From Planctomycetota bacterium (GTDB taxonomy: Bacteria; Planctomycetota; B15-G4; JADJEK01), in NCBI GenBank assembly GCA_016709145.1, contig JADJEK010000013.1:1-64000 (forward strand): a stretch of DNA of 64,000 nt, read 5' to 3'. Positions 9,066 through 18,561 of this stretch are shown here, in pieces. How positions within the stretch are numbered: the first letter of the stretch is position 1; every line of letters starts with the position of its first letter. Under the pieces are notes generated by a model that worked only from the letters and a program-made list of their open reading frames with translations, had not been told where the DNA came from and searched no databases. The position numbers and the translations under genes were made by a program.

Positions 9066-10367
9066 ATGGCGCCGTCCGGTTTCCGCGAGTTCTCCGAGTT
9101 GCTGCGCGGCAACCGAGACTTCCGCTACCTCTGGTACGCCCAAGTCATCAGTCAGGTCGGCGACTGGTTCAACCAGATCGCCGTGATGCGTCTTCTCGAC
9201 CGACTTGGCGCGTCCGGCACCGAGCAAGCCCTGTCGCTGATGCTGCGGATGTTGCCGCACCTCGTCGTCGCGCCGCTCGCCGGAGTTTGGATCGATCGCG
9301 TCGACCGGCGCTCGGTGCTGCTGTGGTCCGACATCCTGCGCGCGGCATTGGTTCCGGCGTTCTTGCTGACGAACGACCGCGGCGACGTGTTCGGCATCTA
9401 CGCGCTGATCGCGGCGCAGGTCGCGTTGACCGCGCTGTTCGAACCGGCCAAGACCGCGCTGATCCCGAGCTTGATCCGGCCCGACCAACTCGCCACGGCG
9501 AACGCGCTGTCGGCCGCGACGTGGTCGGTCATGCTCGCGATCGGCGCGGCGTTGGCGGGATTCGTCATCAACGCCGCCGGCCTCGAGCCCGCGTTCCTGA
9601 TCGACTCCGCGAGCTTCCTGCTCTCGGCGCTCTGCGTCGTGAACATCGCGCGACGGGCGCCGGCGGCACGCCTCGTGTCCGAAGGACGGCCGACGCGGCG
9701 TTGGAGCGCCGGCTTCGTCGACCTGTTCGAGGGCTTCCGCTACATGTTCGGGCACCGCGCGGTGCTCTCGCTGGTCTTGGTCAAGGCCGGGATGGGGCTG
9801 TCCGGCGGCACGCTGCTCTTGCTCTACGTGTTCGCTCGTGACGTCTTGCCCCCCGACCATCGCGTCGACTTGTGGACGGGATTGCTGTTCGTCGCGCGCG
9901 CGATCGGCACCGGGGTCGGACCGTTCGTGGGCCGACTCGTCGGGGGGCGGGACGACGCGGCGATGCGGCGCGTGATCGCCTGGGGCTTCTTCGTCGCGGC
10001 GCTGTTCTTCACGGCGTTCGCGCAGGCCGGCAATTTCTGGATCGGTTTCGTGTTGCTCGGCTTCGGCCACCTCGGCTCGAGCGTGAGCTGGGTGTTCAGC
10101 ACGGTCTTGCTGCAAGGGAAGGTCGAGGATCGCTTCCGCGGGCGGGTTTTCTCGGCGGAGCTGTCGCTGTTCACCGTCACGTTCAGCCTCGCCATGCTCG
10201 CGACCGGCCACGCTCTCGACGATTGGGGCTGGAACCCGCGCTCGGTGGCGGTCGTTTCAGGCGCGTCCTTGTTGGTTCCTGGGGTCCTTTGGGTGTTGGC
10301 CCACCGTTCGCGATGGTCCAACCCACCGCGGCCGGAATCGACCGCGACGGCGTCGAAAGCCCCCTGA
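9066..10367 (+). CDS. Major facilitator superfamily transporter (MFS_3/enterobactin-exporter-like)
   Basis: This is a 433-residue membrane protein with about eleven to twelve hydrophobic segments. The opening FRELSELLRGNRDFRYLWYAQVISQVGDWF matches the MFS branch related to EntS and macrolide exporters, in which the first helix begins with a FRxLW and GxxxSxxGD pattern. The loop DRVDRRSVLLWSD corresponds to the MFS signature between helices 2 and 3. It probably exports small molecules; the substrate is unknown. The stop codon lies inside an inverted repeat that may terminate transcription. Confidence 0.88.
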   Translation: MAPSGFREFSELLRGNRDFRYLWYAQVISQVGDWFNQIAVMRLLDRLGASGTEQALSLMLRMLPHLVVAPLAGVWIDRVDRRSVLLWSDILRAALVPAFLLTNDRGDVFGIYALIAAQVALTALFEPAKTALIPSLIRPDQLATANALSAATWSVMLAIGAALAGFVINAAGLEPAFLIDSASFLLSALCVVNIARRAPAARLVSEGRPTRRWSAGFVDLFEGFRYMFGHRAVLSLVLVKAGMGLSGGTLLLLYVFARDVLPPDHRVDLWTGLLFVARAIGTGVGPFVGRLVGGRDDAAMRRVIAWGFFVAALFFTAFAQAGNFWIGFVLLGFGHLGSSVSWVFSTVLLQGKVEDRFRGRVFSAELSLFTVTFSLAMLATGHALDDWGWNPRSVAVVSGASLLVPGVLWVLAHRSRWSNPPRPESTATASKAP

Positions 10368-10403
10368 TCCGCCGCATTTGGGACGGCGCTGGCGGATCTG
10401 GGG
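10361..10403 (+). terminator. Inverted repeat at the end of the MFS gene, possible terminator
   Basis: The arms CCCCTGATCCGCC (10361-10373) and GGCGGATCTGGGG (10391-10403) pair over 12 of 13 positions with one T-T mismatch and a 17-base loop. The MFS stop codon is inside the left arm. There is no long T tract downstream, so the role as terminator is inferred from position and stability. Confidence 0.5.
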
Positions 10404-10521
10404 CAACGCGGCGCGGGATCGACCCGAAAAAGAGCGAACGGAAATCCATCGAACGGCGACCAAACTCGCGACCGGCTGATTCGTTGAACGAACGTGGTCG
10501 GCGCAGCCCGGCGTAGGACCC

Positions 10522-11802
10522 ATGAAACCCATCGCGGACATGCAACCGACGAAGACGACGTTCAAGGACCTCACCGAGGTCCAGGACGTCGTCGGCAACG
10601 ACGCGCCCGCGTACGCGCTGCCCGACTCGATCGGCGGCTTCCGCGTGCTGCGATTGCTCGGTAGCGGAGGCATGGGCACGGTGTTCGAAGCCGAGCAGGA
10701 CCAGCCGCGCCGCTCCGTCGCCCTCAAGGTGCTGCGCACCGGGGTGGCCTCGAAGACCGTTCTCGCACGGTTCGAGCGCGAAGCCCTGCTGCTCGCGCAA
10801 CTCGACCATCCCCACATCGCGCGCGTCCATCACGCCGGCACGCATCGACCGACCGGACTCGCCGGCGATCTCGGTCCGGTGCCGTTCTTCGTCATGGAGC
10901 TGGTGCGTGAGGGGCGCGCGATCACCGAGTACGCGATCGCTCGCGAACTCGATGCGCGGGATCGCGTGCGGCTGTTCTTGGACGCCTGCGACGCCGTGGC
11001 CTACGCGCATGGCGCGGGCGTGATCCACCGTGACCTCAAGCCGGCGAACCTGTTGGTCGGCAACGACGGGCGCCTGAAGCTGATCGACTTCGGCGTCGCG
11101 CGGTCCGTGTTGCGGCAGAACGACGGCTACCAGACCGAAGTCGGCCAGGTGCTCGGCACGTTCCAGTACATGAGCCCCGAGCAATGCGACGGCAAGCCCG
11201 ACGACGTCGACGCGCGCAGCGATCTCTATTCGCTCGGAGTCGTGTTGTTCGAGTTGCTGACCGGAGCGCTGCCGTACGACGTCGGGTCGACGTCGGTCCA
11301 CGAAGCCGCGCAGGTCGTGCTGCACGCGAAGCCTCGGCGGATCGGCGCGTTCGATCGCGCCCTGCGCGGCGACATGGAATCGATCCTCGAGCGCGCCCTC
11401 GCGAAGGACAAGCGCGAGCGTTACCCGAGCGTCGACGCGATGGCGAGCGACCTCAGGAAGTGGCTCGACGGCAAGCCGCTCGGTTGGACGCCGCCGACCT
11501 CGTTCTCACGCTGGTTGCGCGGGCTGATGAAGCACCGCGTCGCGGGTTGCCTCGCGGTGTTGCTCGCGGCGACGATCGCGGTCGCCGGGTCGGAGATCGT
11601 GCGGTTGCGTGCCGAGGTCGAGCGGCTCGGCGCCTCGCCGGCCCACGCCGGCGAACTGTCGATCGGCGATCTGCAGGTGCTGCGGGAGTGGATCGATCCG
11701 ACTGCCTCCGGTCGCGCGGAACCGCTGGCGCGGCCCGCATCGGTGCGCGCGGAGATCGGCGAAGTCGTCGTGCACCTCTTGGCGGTTCCCGCGCGCGCCT
11801 GA
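10522..11802 (+). CDS. Membrane-anchored Ser/Thr protein kinase (PknB-type)
   Basis: This 426-residue protein has a complete Hanks-type kinase domain at about residues 35-315: glycine loop LLGSGGMGTVFEA, catalytic Lys in VALKVL, HRDLKPANLLV, DFGVARSV, and SPEQCDG in place of APE. A single membrane segment follows near residues 335-355 (VAGCLAVLLAATIAVAG), then about 65 residues outside, with no recognisable sensor. It probably phosphorylates cytoplasmic partners in response to an unknown signal. TAGGA precedes the ATG at 10522; an in-frame ATG lies seven codons later. Confidence 0.9.
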   Translation: MKPIADMQPTKTTFKDLTEVQDVVGNDAPAYALPDSIGGFRVLRLLGSGGMGTVFEAEQDQPRRSVALKVLRTGVASKTVLARFEREALLLAQLDHPHIARVHHAGTHRPTGLAGDLGPVPFFVMELVREGRAITEYAIARELDARDRVRLFLDACDAVAYAHGAGVIHRDLKPANLLVGNDGRLKLIDFGVARSVLRQNDGYQTEVGQVLGTFQYMSPEQCDGKPDDVDARSDLYSLGVVLFELLTGALPYDVGSTSVHEAAQVVLHAKPRRIGAFDRALRGDMESILERALAKDKRERYPSVDAMASDLRKWLDGKPLGWTPPTSFSRWLRGLMKHRVAGCLAVLLAATIAVAGSEIVRLRAEVERLGASPAHAGELSIGDLQVLREWIDPTASGRAEPLARPASVRAEIGEVVVHLLAVPARA

Positions 11803-11903
11803 AGCCGGTCGCCACGCGGACTTTTTCGTGCCGCGGTCGATGGGACGCCGGCCGCGCTCGCTAACTTCCTCCGCCCTTGCCCACCCGATCGTCCGGAGCG
11901 GAG

Positions 11904-12752
11904 ATGTCCAAGCGAACCCCGATGTCGCGTCCTCGCGTCGACAAGTACTCGCTGTACGAGGCCGCGGTGCAGTGCGTCGACGCCGATCTCGACTTCTGCG
12001 AGCGCGTCTATGCGCGCGCGAACGGAGCGCCGTTGCGCATCCTGCGCGAGGACTTCTGCGCGACCGCGGCGATCTCGTGTGCATTCGCGGCGCGCGACGC
12101 GTCGCACCTCGCGATCGGCGTCGATCTCGATGCGCGCGTGCTCGAGCAGGCCACGCGGCGCAATCTGAGTCCGCTCGACGCCAAGACGCGCTCGCGCGTG
12201 CGCCTCCTGCACGCGAACGTGCTCGAAGTGACGCAACCGCAGGTCGAGTGCGTGGCCGCGCTGAACTTCTCGTATTGGGTGTTCAAGCGTCGCGCCGACC
12301 TCGTCGCGTACTTCAAGACCGCGTGTCGATCGCTCCGGCCCGGAGGCTTGCTCGTGCTCGACGCGTTCGGCGGTACCGACGCCTCGAAGGCGTCCACCGA
12401 TCGGCGCGCGATCGCGGCGACCACCGTGCATGACGGCACGCGCGTGCCGCGCTTCACGTACGTGTGGCGGCAGGCCCACTTCGACGCCGTGTCGCACGAC
12501 TTCCTGTGTCACATCGACTTCGAGTTGCGCGACGGCCGCACGTTCAAGCGCGCGTTCACGTACGACTGGCGATTGTGGACGCTGGCCGAGTTGCGCGACG
12601 CGCTCGCGGACGCCGGATTCGCGGAGAGCGCGGTCTACACCGACGGCTGGGACGAAGACGAGAAGGAAGGCGACGGGATCTATCGCAAGCGCGTGCGCGT
12701 CGAGAACGACGGCGTCTGGATCGCGTACGTCGTCGCGCGCAAGGCGCCCTGA
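11904..12752 (+). CDS. Class I SAM-dependent methyltransferase
   Basis: This 282-residue cytoplasmic protein has a Rossmann methyltransferase core. The motif I region is LREDFCATAAISCAFA followed by the acidic end of strand 2 in AIGVDLDARVLEQA, and the motif IV region is ALNFSYWVFKRR, then GGLLVLDAFGGTD. The sequence resembles the group in which the opening PRVDKYSLYEAAVQ precedes the fold. Its target is unknown. The ATG at 11904 is chosen because GGAGCGGAG lies immediately upstream; an in-frame TTG at 11877 lacks one. It is 100 bases downstream of the kinase in the same direction. Confidence 0.85.
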   Translation: MSKRTPMSRPRVDKYSLYEAAVQCVDADLDFCERVYARANGAPLRILREDFCATAAISCAFAARDASHLAIGVDLDARVLEQATRRNLSPLDAKTRSRVRLLHANVLEVTQPQVECVAALNFSYWVFKRRADLVAYFKTACRSLRPGGLLVLDAFGGTDASKASTDRRAIAATTVHDGTRVPRFTYVWRQAHFDAVSHDFLCHIDFELRDGRTFKRAFTYDWRLWTLAELRDALADAGFAESAVYTDGWDEDEKEGDGIYRKRVRVENDGVWIAYVVARKAP

Positions 12753-12779
12753 TCACGGTCTCCGCCCGGGCCGATTCGA

Positions 12780-14378
12780 CTACGGCGCGTCGAAGAAGCG
12801 GAACTCGACGATCGGCGTGAGCGCGAAGCCACTCGCGCTGCCGGGATCGACGATGGCGCCGCGCAACCGCAGGATCGAACCCGCCAGCGTCGGATCGCGC
12901 GGGATCGACGCCGTGAAGCTCACGAACCCGGCCTGGCCGGTTCCGGCCATGGTGCCGATGGAGATCCACGCGAAGGGTGGCGTCGCGGGATCGCCGCCCG
13001 CGGACGCGAACAGGAATGCCGGCGCGCCGGCGAGCCCATCCGCGATCGCGAGCGCGCACGACGGATTGCCGACGAACGGCGGTTCGAGCGCGACGAGACG
13101 CGGGACGATGCCGCCGCTGCCCGCGCTTCCGGCGGCGACGATCGCGGGGACGCGATCGGTCTCGGTGTAGAGGGTCGGTCGGTCGAACGGTGTCGCTCCG
13201 AGCGCGATCTTCGGATCCAGCGTCGCGCTGGTGAGGAACTGCACCAACGCGGTCTTCTGCGCGGGCTCGAGTCCGAGCGGCTCGATCAGCTCGCTCTGGT
13301 TGTCGTGGAAATCACCGCCGCGGTCGTAGAACTCGACGACTTCCGCCAGGTCGCCGGCGCTGCCGTCGTGGAAGTACGGCGCACGCAGCGCCACGTTGCG
13401 CATCGTCGGCGACTTGAAGCGGCCGAGGTCACTCGCCACACCCGTGACGAGGAAGCGACCGGGATCCTCGAACGCCGGGCGCACGCCGATGTTGAAGAAG
13501 CCGTGGTTGGTCAATTGCGGCCCGGAATGACACAGGAAGCACTTGCCCGCGCCGTCGAACACCGCGAGTCCCTCGGACTCGAGTTCGGTCAGCGCACCGT
13601 CCTCGCCGGCGAGATAGCGATCGAACGGCGTGTCGGTCGAGATCAACGTGCGCTCGTAGGCCGCGATCGCGAACACGATGCGCGTCGGCGTGACCTCGGG
13701 TGTGCCGTACACGTCACGGAACAACGCCGGATACGTGCGACCGCCGACGAACGCGGCGAGCGCCGGCGGCAAGTCGGTCGCGAGTGCGAGCGGCTTCGCC
13801 TGTGCGATGCGGTCGGCGACGTCGTTCCACGTCGTGCCGAAATGCGCCATCTCTCCGGGGTTCAGCGGCGGCTGCGCGGCCTGTGACTCGAGCGCGGCCG
13901 CAGCGGTCGCGGCGACGGCACCGGTCAGTGGATCTTCGAACGTGGCGTCGGCACGACCATCCCAGAACAGGCTCGGCGAGAACGCCGCGTCGATGACGGC
14001 TTGCGCGCGCCGCTTCGAGACCTGCGGAACGAAGGGGAACGGCGCGACCGATTGGTAGACGCCTGCCGCGTCCGCGGCGACGACGCCGGGCGAACCGAGG
14101 ACGTCGTCGGAGGTGCCGAAGACTCCGTCGAATCCCGGATGCGTTCCGAGTCGGGGGTCGGACCCGCCCTGTTCGAACCGATGGCAGGTGCCGCAGGCCA
14201 TCGTTTTCGTCGCGGACAGTTGTTCGTCCCAGAACAACGCCTTGCCGAGCAACGCCTTGGTCGCGGTGGTCGGATTCTCGGGTGGCGCGGGTGCGACCGC
14301 CTGCGCCCGCGCGCTGGACGCGAGCGCGAGCACGAGGACGGATTGCGACACGACGGAGCCGACGGGGCGAAGCAACAT
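12780..14378 (-). CDS. Secreted di-heme cytochrome c peroxidase (MauG/CCP family) with C-terminal beta module
   Basis: The 532-residue protein opens with a signal peptide ending near ASSARA. Residues about 40-385 match the bacterial di-heme cytochrome c peroxidase/MauG family: GKALFWDEQLSATKTMACGTCH holds the first haem site, and CFLCHSGPQLTNHGFFN the second. Conserved FKSPTMRNVALRAPYFHDG follows. It probably reduces hydrogen peroxide or oxidises a substrate in the periplasm. After residue about 430 it carries an extra ~100-residue beta-rich domain like that of five other secreted proteins in this window. This tail is absent from ordinary CCPs. Confidence 0.9.
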   Translation of the reverse strand: MLLRPVGSVVSQSVLVLALASSARAQAVAPAPPENPTTATKALLGKALFWDEQLSATKTMACGTCHRFEQGGSDPRLGTHPGFDGVFGTSDDVLGSPGVVAADAAGVYQSVAPFPFVPQVSKRRAQAVIDAAFSPSLFWDGRADATFEDPLTGAVAATAAAALESQAAQPPLNPGEMAHFGTTWNDVADRIAQAKPLALATDLPPALAAFVGGRTYPALFRDVYGTPEVTPTRIVFAIAAYERTLISTDTPFDRYLAGEDGALTELESEGLAVFDGAGKCFLCHSGPQLTNHGFFNIGVRPAFEDPGRFLVTGVASDLGRFKSPTMRNVALRAPYFHDGSAGDLAEVVEFYDRGGDFHDNQSELIEPLGLEPAQKTALVQFLTSATLDPKIALGATPFDRPTLYTETDRVPAIVAAGSAGSGGIVPRLVALEPPFVGNPSCALAIADGLAGAPAFLFASAGGDPATPPFAWISIGTMAGTGQAGFVSFTASIPRDPTLAGSILRLRGAIVDPGSASGFALTPIVEFRFFDAP

Positions 14379-14424
14379 CGACGAACTCTCGGGGCGGGGC
14401 TCGGAGCTTACCCTGCACTCGCGT

Positions 14425-15645
14425 TCACGGCCCGGGGGTCCTCGCGGCCGTGCGCTCGAGCACCGCGATCGACTCGAGATGGTCGGTGCGCGGGAATAGA
14501 TCGACTCCGCGCAGTTCCTTCACCCGCAGCTCGGGCGCCAGCGCTTCCAGGTCGCGCACGAACGTCTCCGGATTGCAGGACACGTAGACCAAGCGCTCGA
14601 ACGCCAACGCCTTCAGCGTCGCGATCACGCCCGGCGCGAGTCCGCGGCGGGGCGGATCGACGACGACCGCGTCGAGACCCTGCGCGTCGGTCGCTCGCAG
14701 CCCGTGGTCGGCATCGGACGCGAGGAACGTGACGCGCTCCGAAAGGCCGTTGTCCGAAGCCGCGAGTTCGCCCTCGCGAACGGCCGCGGCGTTGCGCTCG
14801 ATCGCGACGACGCGCGCGCCGGCATGCGCGAGCCGCAGTGCGATCGGTCCGAACCCCGAGTAGAGGTCGACGATGCGCTTGCCGTCGACCGGCGCGAGCA
14901 GTCGCGCCACTTCGCGGTACAGCGTGCTCGCCTGCGCGGCGTTGACTTGGACGAAGGCCTCGAGCGGCGTCCGCGAACGGATGCCGTCGGCCTCTTCGAG
15001 CAGGTGACCACGCCCGACGAGCGTGTGCGTGCGATCGCCGAGGATCACGTTCGTGCGTTCGGGATTGACGTTTTCGACCACACCGACGAGTCCGCGTCCG
15101 CCCCAGGCTTCCATCGTGGCCTGCGCGAGTTCGCGGACCGCCTCGTCGTCCGCGTCGCGCACGACGAAACCGGCCAGGAGTTCGCGCGTCCCCGATCCCA
15201 CGCGAGCGAGGAAATGGCGCAGCACGCCGCGATGCGTGTGCTCGTCGTAGATCGACACGCCGATCGCCGCGGCGAAGCGCTTCACGTCGAGCAGTAATCG
15301 CGTCAACGTCGGATGCTGGATCGCGCACTGCGCGAGGTCGACGATCGTGTGCGTGCGGCGTTTGAAGAAGCCCGCGACGATGCCGGCCTCACCGTGGCCG
15401 AACGGAACTTTCAGCGCGGTCCGATAGAACAGCGGCTCACGCGCGCGCAGCATCGGCAGGATCCTCGCCTTGCGCAATGCTTGCGAACCGCGCACGAGTT
15501 GCGCGAAGGCGGCTTCCTTCATGCCGACTTCTTCCGTGTAGCGCACGTCGAGCATCGAACAGCCGCCGCACGGCCCGAAGTGGGGGCAATGCACGGCAGC
15601 TTGGGTGGACGCGGTGGCGCGGTCGAGCGGCAGTCGTTTGGGCAT
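14425..15645 (-). CDS. RNA m5U methyltransferase, TrmA/RlmD (RumA) family
   Basis: The 406-residue enzyme methylates C5 of a uracil in tRNA or rRNA using S-adenosylmethionine. An iron-sulfur cluster is indicated by CPHFGPCGGC near the N-terminus and a later Cys in AQCAIQHP, as in RlmD. The methyltransferase half shows VDLYSGFGPIALRLA (SAM loop), DPPRRGL, and the nucleophile Cys in YVSCNPETFVRDL. There is no clear N-terminal TRAM domain, so RlmC, RlmD or RlmCD cannot be separated. The ATG at 15645 is preferred to an in-frame codon 25 residues earlier because homology starts near here. Confidence 0.88.
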   Translation of the reverse strand: MPKRLPLDRATASTQAAVHCPHFGPCGGCSMLDVRYTEEVGMKEAAFAQLVRGSQALRKARILPMLRAREPLFYRTALKVPFGHGEAGIVAGFFKRRTHTIVDLAQCAIQHPTLTRLLLDVKRFAAAIGVSIYDEHTHRGVLRHFLARVGSGTRELLAGFVVRDADDEAVRELAQATMEAWGGRGLVGVVENVNPERTNVILGDRTHTLVGRGHLLEEADGIRSRTPLEAFVQVNAAQASTLYREVARLLAPVDGKRIVDLYSGFGPIALRLAHAGARVVAIERNAAAVREGELAASDNGLSERVTFLASDADHGLRATDAQGLDAVVVDPPRRGLAPGVIATLKALAFERLVYVSCNPETFVRDLEALAPELRVKELRGVDLFPRTDHLESIAVLERTAARTPGP

Positions 15646-15759
15646 GGCGGGGCGGACTCTACGCGACGCAGCGTCTCCATGGGCCCGATCGATCGCAGGG
15701 TCGCGAGGCCGCGCGAGCATTTCGAGCGTTCGTCGGCCCGTCGGTCCTCGTTCGTTCCG

Positions 15760-18480
15760 TCACGCGCCGTGGACGCGCTCGCGTGCTCGATCTTCGAGGA
15801 ACTTCACGACCAGCGCGGTCCAGCCGGTCTGATGGCTGGCGCCGAGGCCTTCGCCGTTGTCGCCGTGGAAGTACTCGTGGAACAACACGAGGTCCTCGGC
15901 CTGCCCACCCCGCGCGTAGCGCGGATCCGCGCCGTGGCACGGACGCTTGCCGTGCTCGTCGGGCAAGAACAGCCGCGTCAGCCGACGGCCGAGTTCACGC
16001 GCGACCTCGAGCAGGGTCGCCATGCGGCCCGAGCCGGTCGGGAACTCGACCTTCAAGTCGTCGCCGTAGAAGTGGTGGTGGCGTTCGAGGGCTTCGATCA
16101 GCAGGTAGTTCAGCGGGAACCAGATCGGCCCACGCCAATTCGAGTTGCCGCCGAACAGCCCCGAGTTCGACTCGCCGGGTCGGTAGTCGACGCGATGCTG
16201 CTCGCCGTCGACGTCGAGCACGAACGGCTTGGTCGCGTGGACCTTCGACAGCGAGCGCACGCCGTACGGCGACAGGAACTCGTCCTCGTCGAGCAGGTAC
16301 TTCAGCATGCGTTCGAGTCGCGCGCGCGGCACGACGGCGAGCATGCGGCGCTTGCCGGAGCTGCGTTCGTCGGTCTCGGCGAACGCGATGTGGCGGGCGA
16401 GGTCGGAGCGATGGGTCAGGAACCACGCCATGCGCTTCTTGAAGCCATGCAGGTTCGCGATGCGGTCCTCGTCGAGGACTTCGGCGGCGAACAGCGGGAT
16501 CAGTCCGACCATGGAGCGCACGCGGATCGGCGTCGCGTGTCCGTCGCAATGCATGAGGTCGTAGTAGAAGCCGTCGTCGTCGTCCCACAGACCGCTGCCG
16601 TTCAACGTGTTCATCGCGTCGACGATCGCGACGAAGTGCTCGAAGAACTTCGACGCCATGTCCTCGGCGGCGGGGTCGTCCTGCGCGAGTTCGAGCGCCA
16701 TGGCCAACATGGTCAGGCAGTAGAACGCCATCCACGCCGTGCCATCGGCTTGTTCGAGATGGCCGCCCTTCGGCAGCGGCTTGCTGCGGTCGAACACGCC
16801 GATGTTGTCGAGGCCGAGGAAGCCGCCCGAGAACACGTGCTTGCCGTGCAGGTCCTTGCGATTGACCCACCACGTGAAGTTGATCAGCAGCTTCTGGAAC
16901 ATGCGCGCGAGGAACGCGCGATCGCGCGCGCCGCGCTTCGCGGTCATCTTGTAGACGCGCCACGCGGCCCAGGCGTGGACCGGCGGATTGACGTCGGAGA
17001 AGTTCCACTCGTACGCCGGGATCTGCCCGTTGGGGTGCATGTACCACTCGCGCAGGAACAGCAGGAGCTGGTCCTTCGCGAAGGCGGGGTCCACGCGCGC
17101 GAACGGGATCGTGTGGAACGCGAGGTCCCACGCGGCATACCACGGGTACTCCCACTTGTCGGGCATCGAGATGACGTCGCGATTGAACAGGTGCGGCCAA
17201 TCGGCATTGCGGCCGCTCTCGCGTTCGGCCGGCGGCTTCGGTTGCGCCGGATCGCCCGCCAGCCAGTCGGCGACGACGTAGTGATAGAACTGCTTGCTCC
17301 ACAGCAAGCCCGCGTACGCCTGCCTCGCGACGTGGCGTTCTTCCGGCCGCTCGCTGGTGGGGAGGATGCTGGCGAAGAACGTGTCGGCCTCGGCTTCGCG
17401 TTGCGCGAAGACGTCGTCGAAGCGCGTGCCGAAGGCGTCGACGCCGCGGGCATCCGCTTCGCGCAAGCGTAGCCGGAGGACTTGCGTCTCTCCGGGTTCG
17501 AGATCGAGCACGGACCACGCCGCGCACTTCGTCCCGTGCGAGCGCGGATTCGCGCGCTCCGATCGGCCGTGGACGACGACGTCGTGGAACGCGTCCTTCA
17601 CGAACGGTGACTCGTTCTCCGTCGCGAACAACGCGGCGGCGTTGGACTCGTTCTCGGTGAACAACAGCGCGGCGGCGTCGCCACTCGGCGTGGAGTCGAC
17701 GCACCACTGGAACGTGCCGAGCGTCGGATGCTCGGCGAGCACGCTGAACGCGCTCATCTTGCGCAACGACGGCTTCTTGCCGGTGTCGTCGTAGGTGTCG
17801 CCCCAACTCCACGTGTTGCGGAACCAGAGCTGCGGCAGCACGTGCAAGCGCGCGGCCTCGGGACCGCGATTGACGACGCGGATGCGGATCAGGAGATCGT
17901 CGGGCCCCGCCTTCGCGTACTCGGCGATCACGTCGAAGTAGCGCGCGTCGGCGAACACGCCGGTGTCGTGCAGTTCGAACTCGCGTTGCTCGCGATCCCG
18001 TCGCGCGTTCTCGTCGCGCAGTAGGTCGTACGGGAACTCGGCCTGCGGGTACGAGTACTGCGCGCGCATGAACGAGTGGGTCGGCGTGGAGTCGAGGTAG
18101 TAGTACGTCTCCTTCACGTCTTCGCCGTGGTTGCCTTGCTTGCCGTTCAACCCGAACAGGCGCTCCTTCAGCACCGGGTCCTTGCCGTTCCACAGCGCGA
18201 TCGAGAAGCACAGCCGACACTCGCGGTCGGTGATGCCGAGCAAGCCGTCCTCGCCCCAGCGATACGCGCGTTGGTGGGCCTGCTCGAACGGGAAGTAGTC
18301 CCAGCATTCGCCGTCCTTCGAGTAGTCCTCGCGGACGGTGCCCCATTGGCGCTCGGCCAGATAGGGGCCGAAGCGCTTCCAGTTCTTCACGCGGGCCTCG
18401 TCCTCGGCGAGGCGAGCGCGTTCGGCGTCGGCGGGTTCCGCCATCGGACGATCCTCGTAGTCGGCAGACGTGTCCGACAT
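15760..18480 (-). CDS. Glycoside hydrolase, GH63-like glucosidase (MGH1-type)
   Basis: This 906-residue protein is close to the large bacterial glucosidases of the GH63/MGH1-like group. It begins with NWKRFGPYLAERQWGTVREDYS ... WDYFPFEQAHQRAYRWGEDGL, a conserved opening. The (alpha/alpha)6 barrel region includes PDKWEYPWYAAWDLAFHTIPFA and ANSGLFGGNSNWRGPIWFP-like segments that carry the catalytic carboxylates in this clan. No signal peptide is seen, so it probably acts in the cytoplasm on an alpha-glucoside, trehalose-like compound or glucosylglycerate-type compatible solute; the substrate is inferred only. It is 115 bases upstream of the methyltransferase, same strand. Confidence 0.88.
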   Translation of the reverse strand: MSDTSADYEDRPMAEPADAERARLAEDEARVKNWKRFGPYLAERQWGTVREDYSKDGECWDYFPFEQAHQRAYRWGEDGLLGITDRECRLCFSIALWNGKDPVLKERLFGLNGKQGNHGEDVKETYYYLDSTPTHSFMRAQYSYPQAEFPYDLLRDENARRDREQREFELHDTGVFADARYFDVIAEYAKAGPDDLLIRIRVVNRGPEAARLHVLPQLWFRNTWSWGDTYDDTGKKPSLRKMSAFSVLAEHPTLGTFQWCVDSTPSGDAAALLFTENESNAAALFATENESPFVKDAFHDVVVHGRSERANPRSHGTKCAAWSVLDLEPGETQVLRLRLREADARGVDAFGTRFDDVFAQREAEADTFFASILPTSERPEERHVARQAYAGLLWSKQFYHYVVADWLAGDPAQPKPPAERESGRNADWPHLFNRDVISMPDKWEYPWYAAWDLAFHTIPFARVDPAFAKDQLLLFLREWYMHPNGQIPAYEWNFSDVNPPVHAWAAWRVYKMTAKRGARDRAFLARMFQKLLINFTWWVNRKDLHGKHVFSGGFLGLDNIGVFDRSKPLPKGGHLEQADGTAWMAFYCLTMLAMALELAQDDPAAEDMASKFFEHFVAIVDAMNTLNGSGLWDDDDGFYYDLMHCDGHATPIRVRSMVGLIPLFAAEVLDEDRIANLHGFKKRMAWFLTHRSDLARHIAFAETDERSSGKRRMLAVVPRARLERMLKYLLDEDEFLSPYGVRSLSKVHATKPFVLDVDGEQHRVDYRPGESNSGLFGGNSNWRGPIWFPLNYLLIEALERHHHFYGDDLKVEFPTGSGRMATLLEVARELGRRLTRLFLPDEHGKRPCHGADPRYARGGQAEDLVLFHEYFHGDNGEGLGASHQTGWTALVVKFLEDRARERVHGA

Positions 18481-18561
18481 ATCGGTCGGATTCGTACCGA
18501 AACTCCTGCGGCGACGACAGCTACGGCAACTTCTCGCGGTCGCGAGTGGCGATGCGGGACG

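Noticed and set aside
10435..10500. GAAC-rich stretch upstream of the Ser/Thr kinase as a LexA box
   Set aside because: The GAAC spacings are 11 and 0 bases, not 7, and GAAC is common in this genome; no SOS gene follows.
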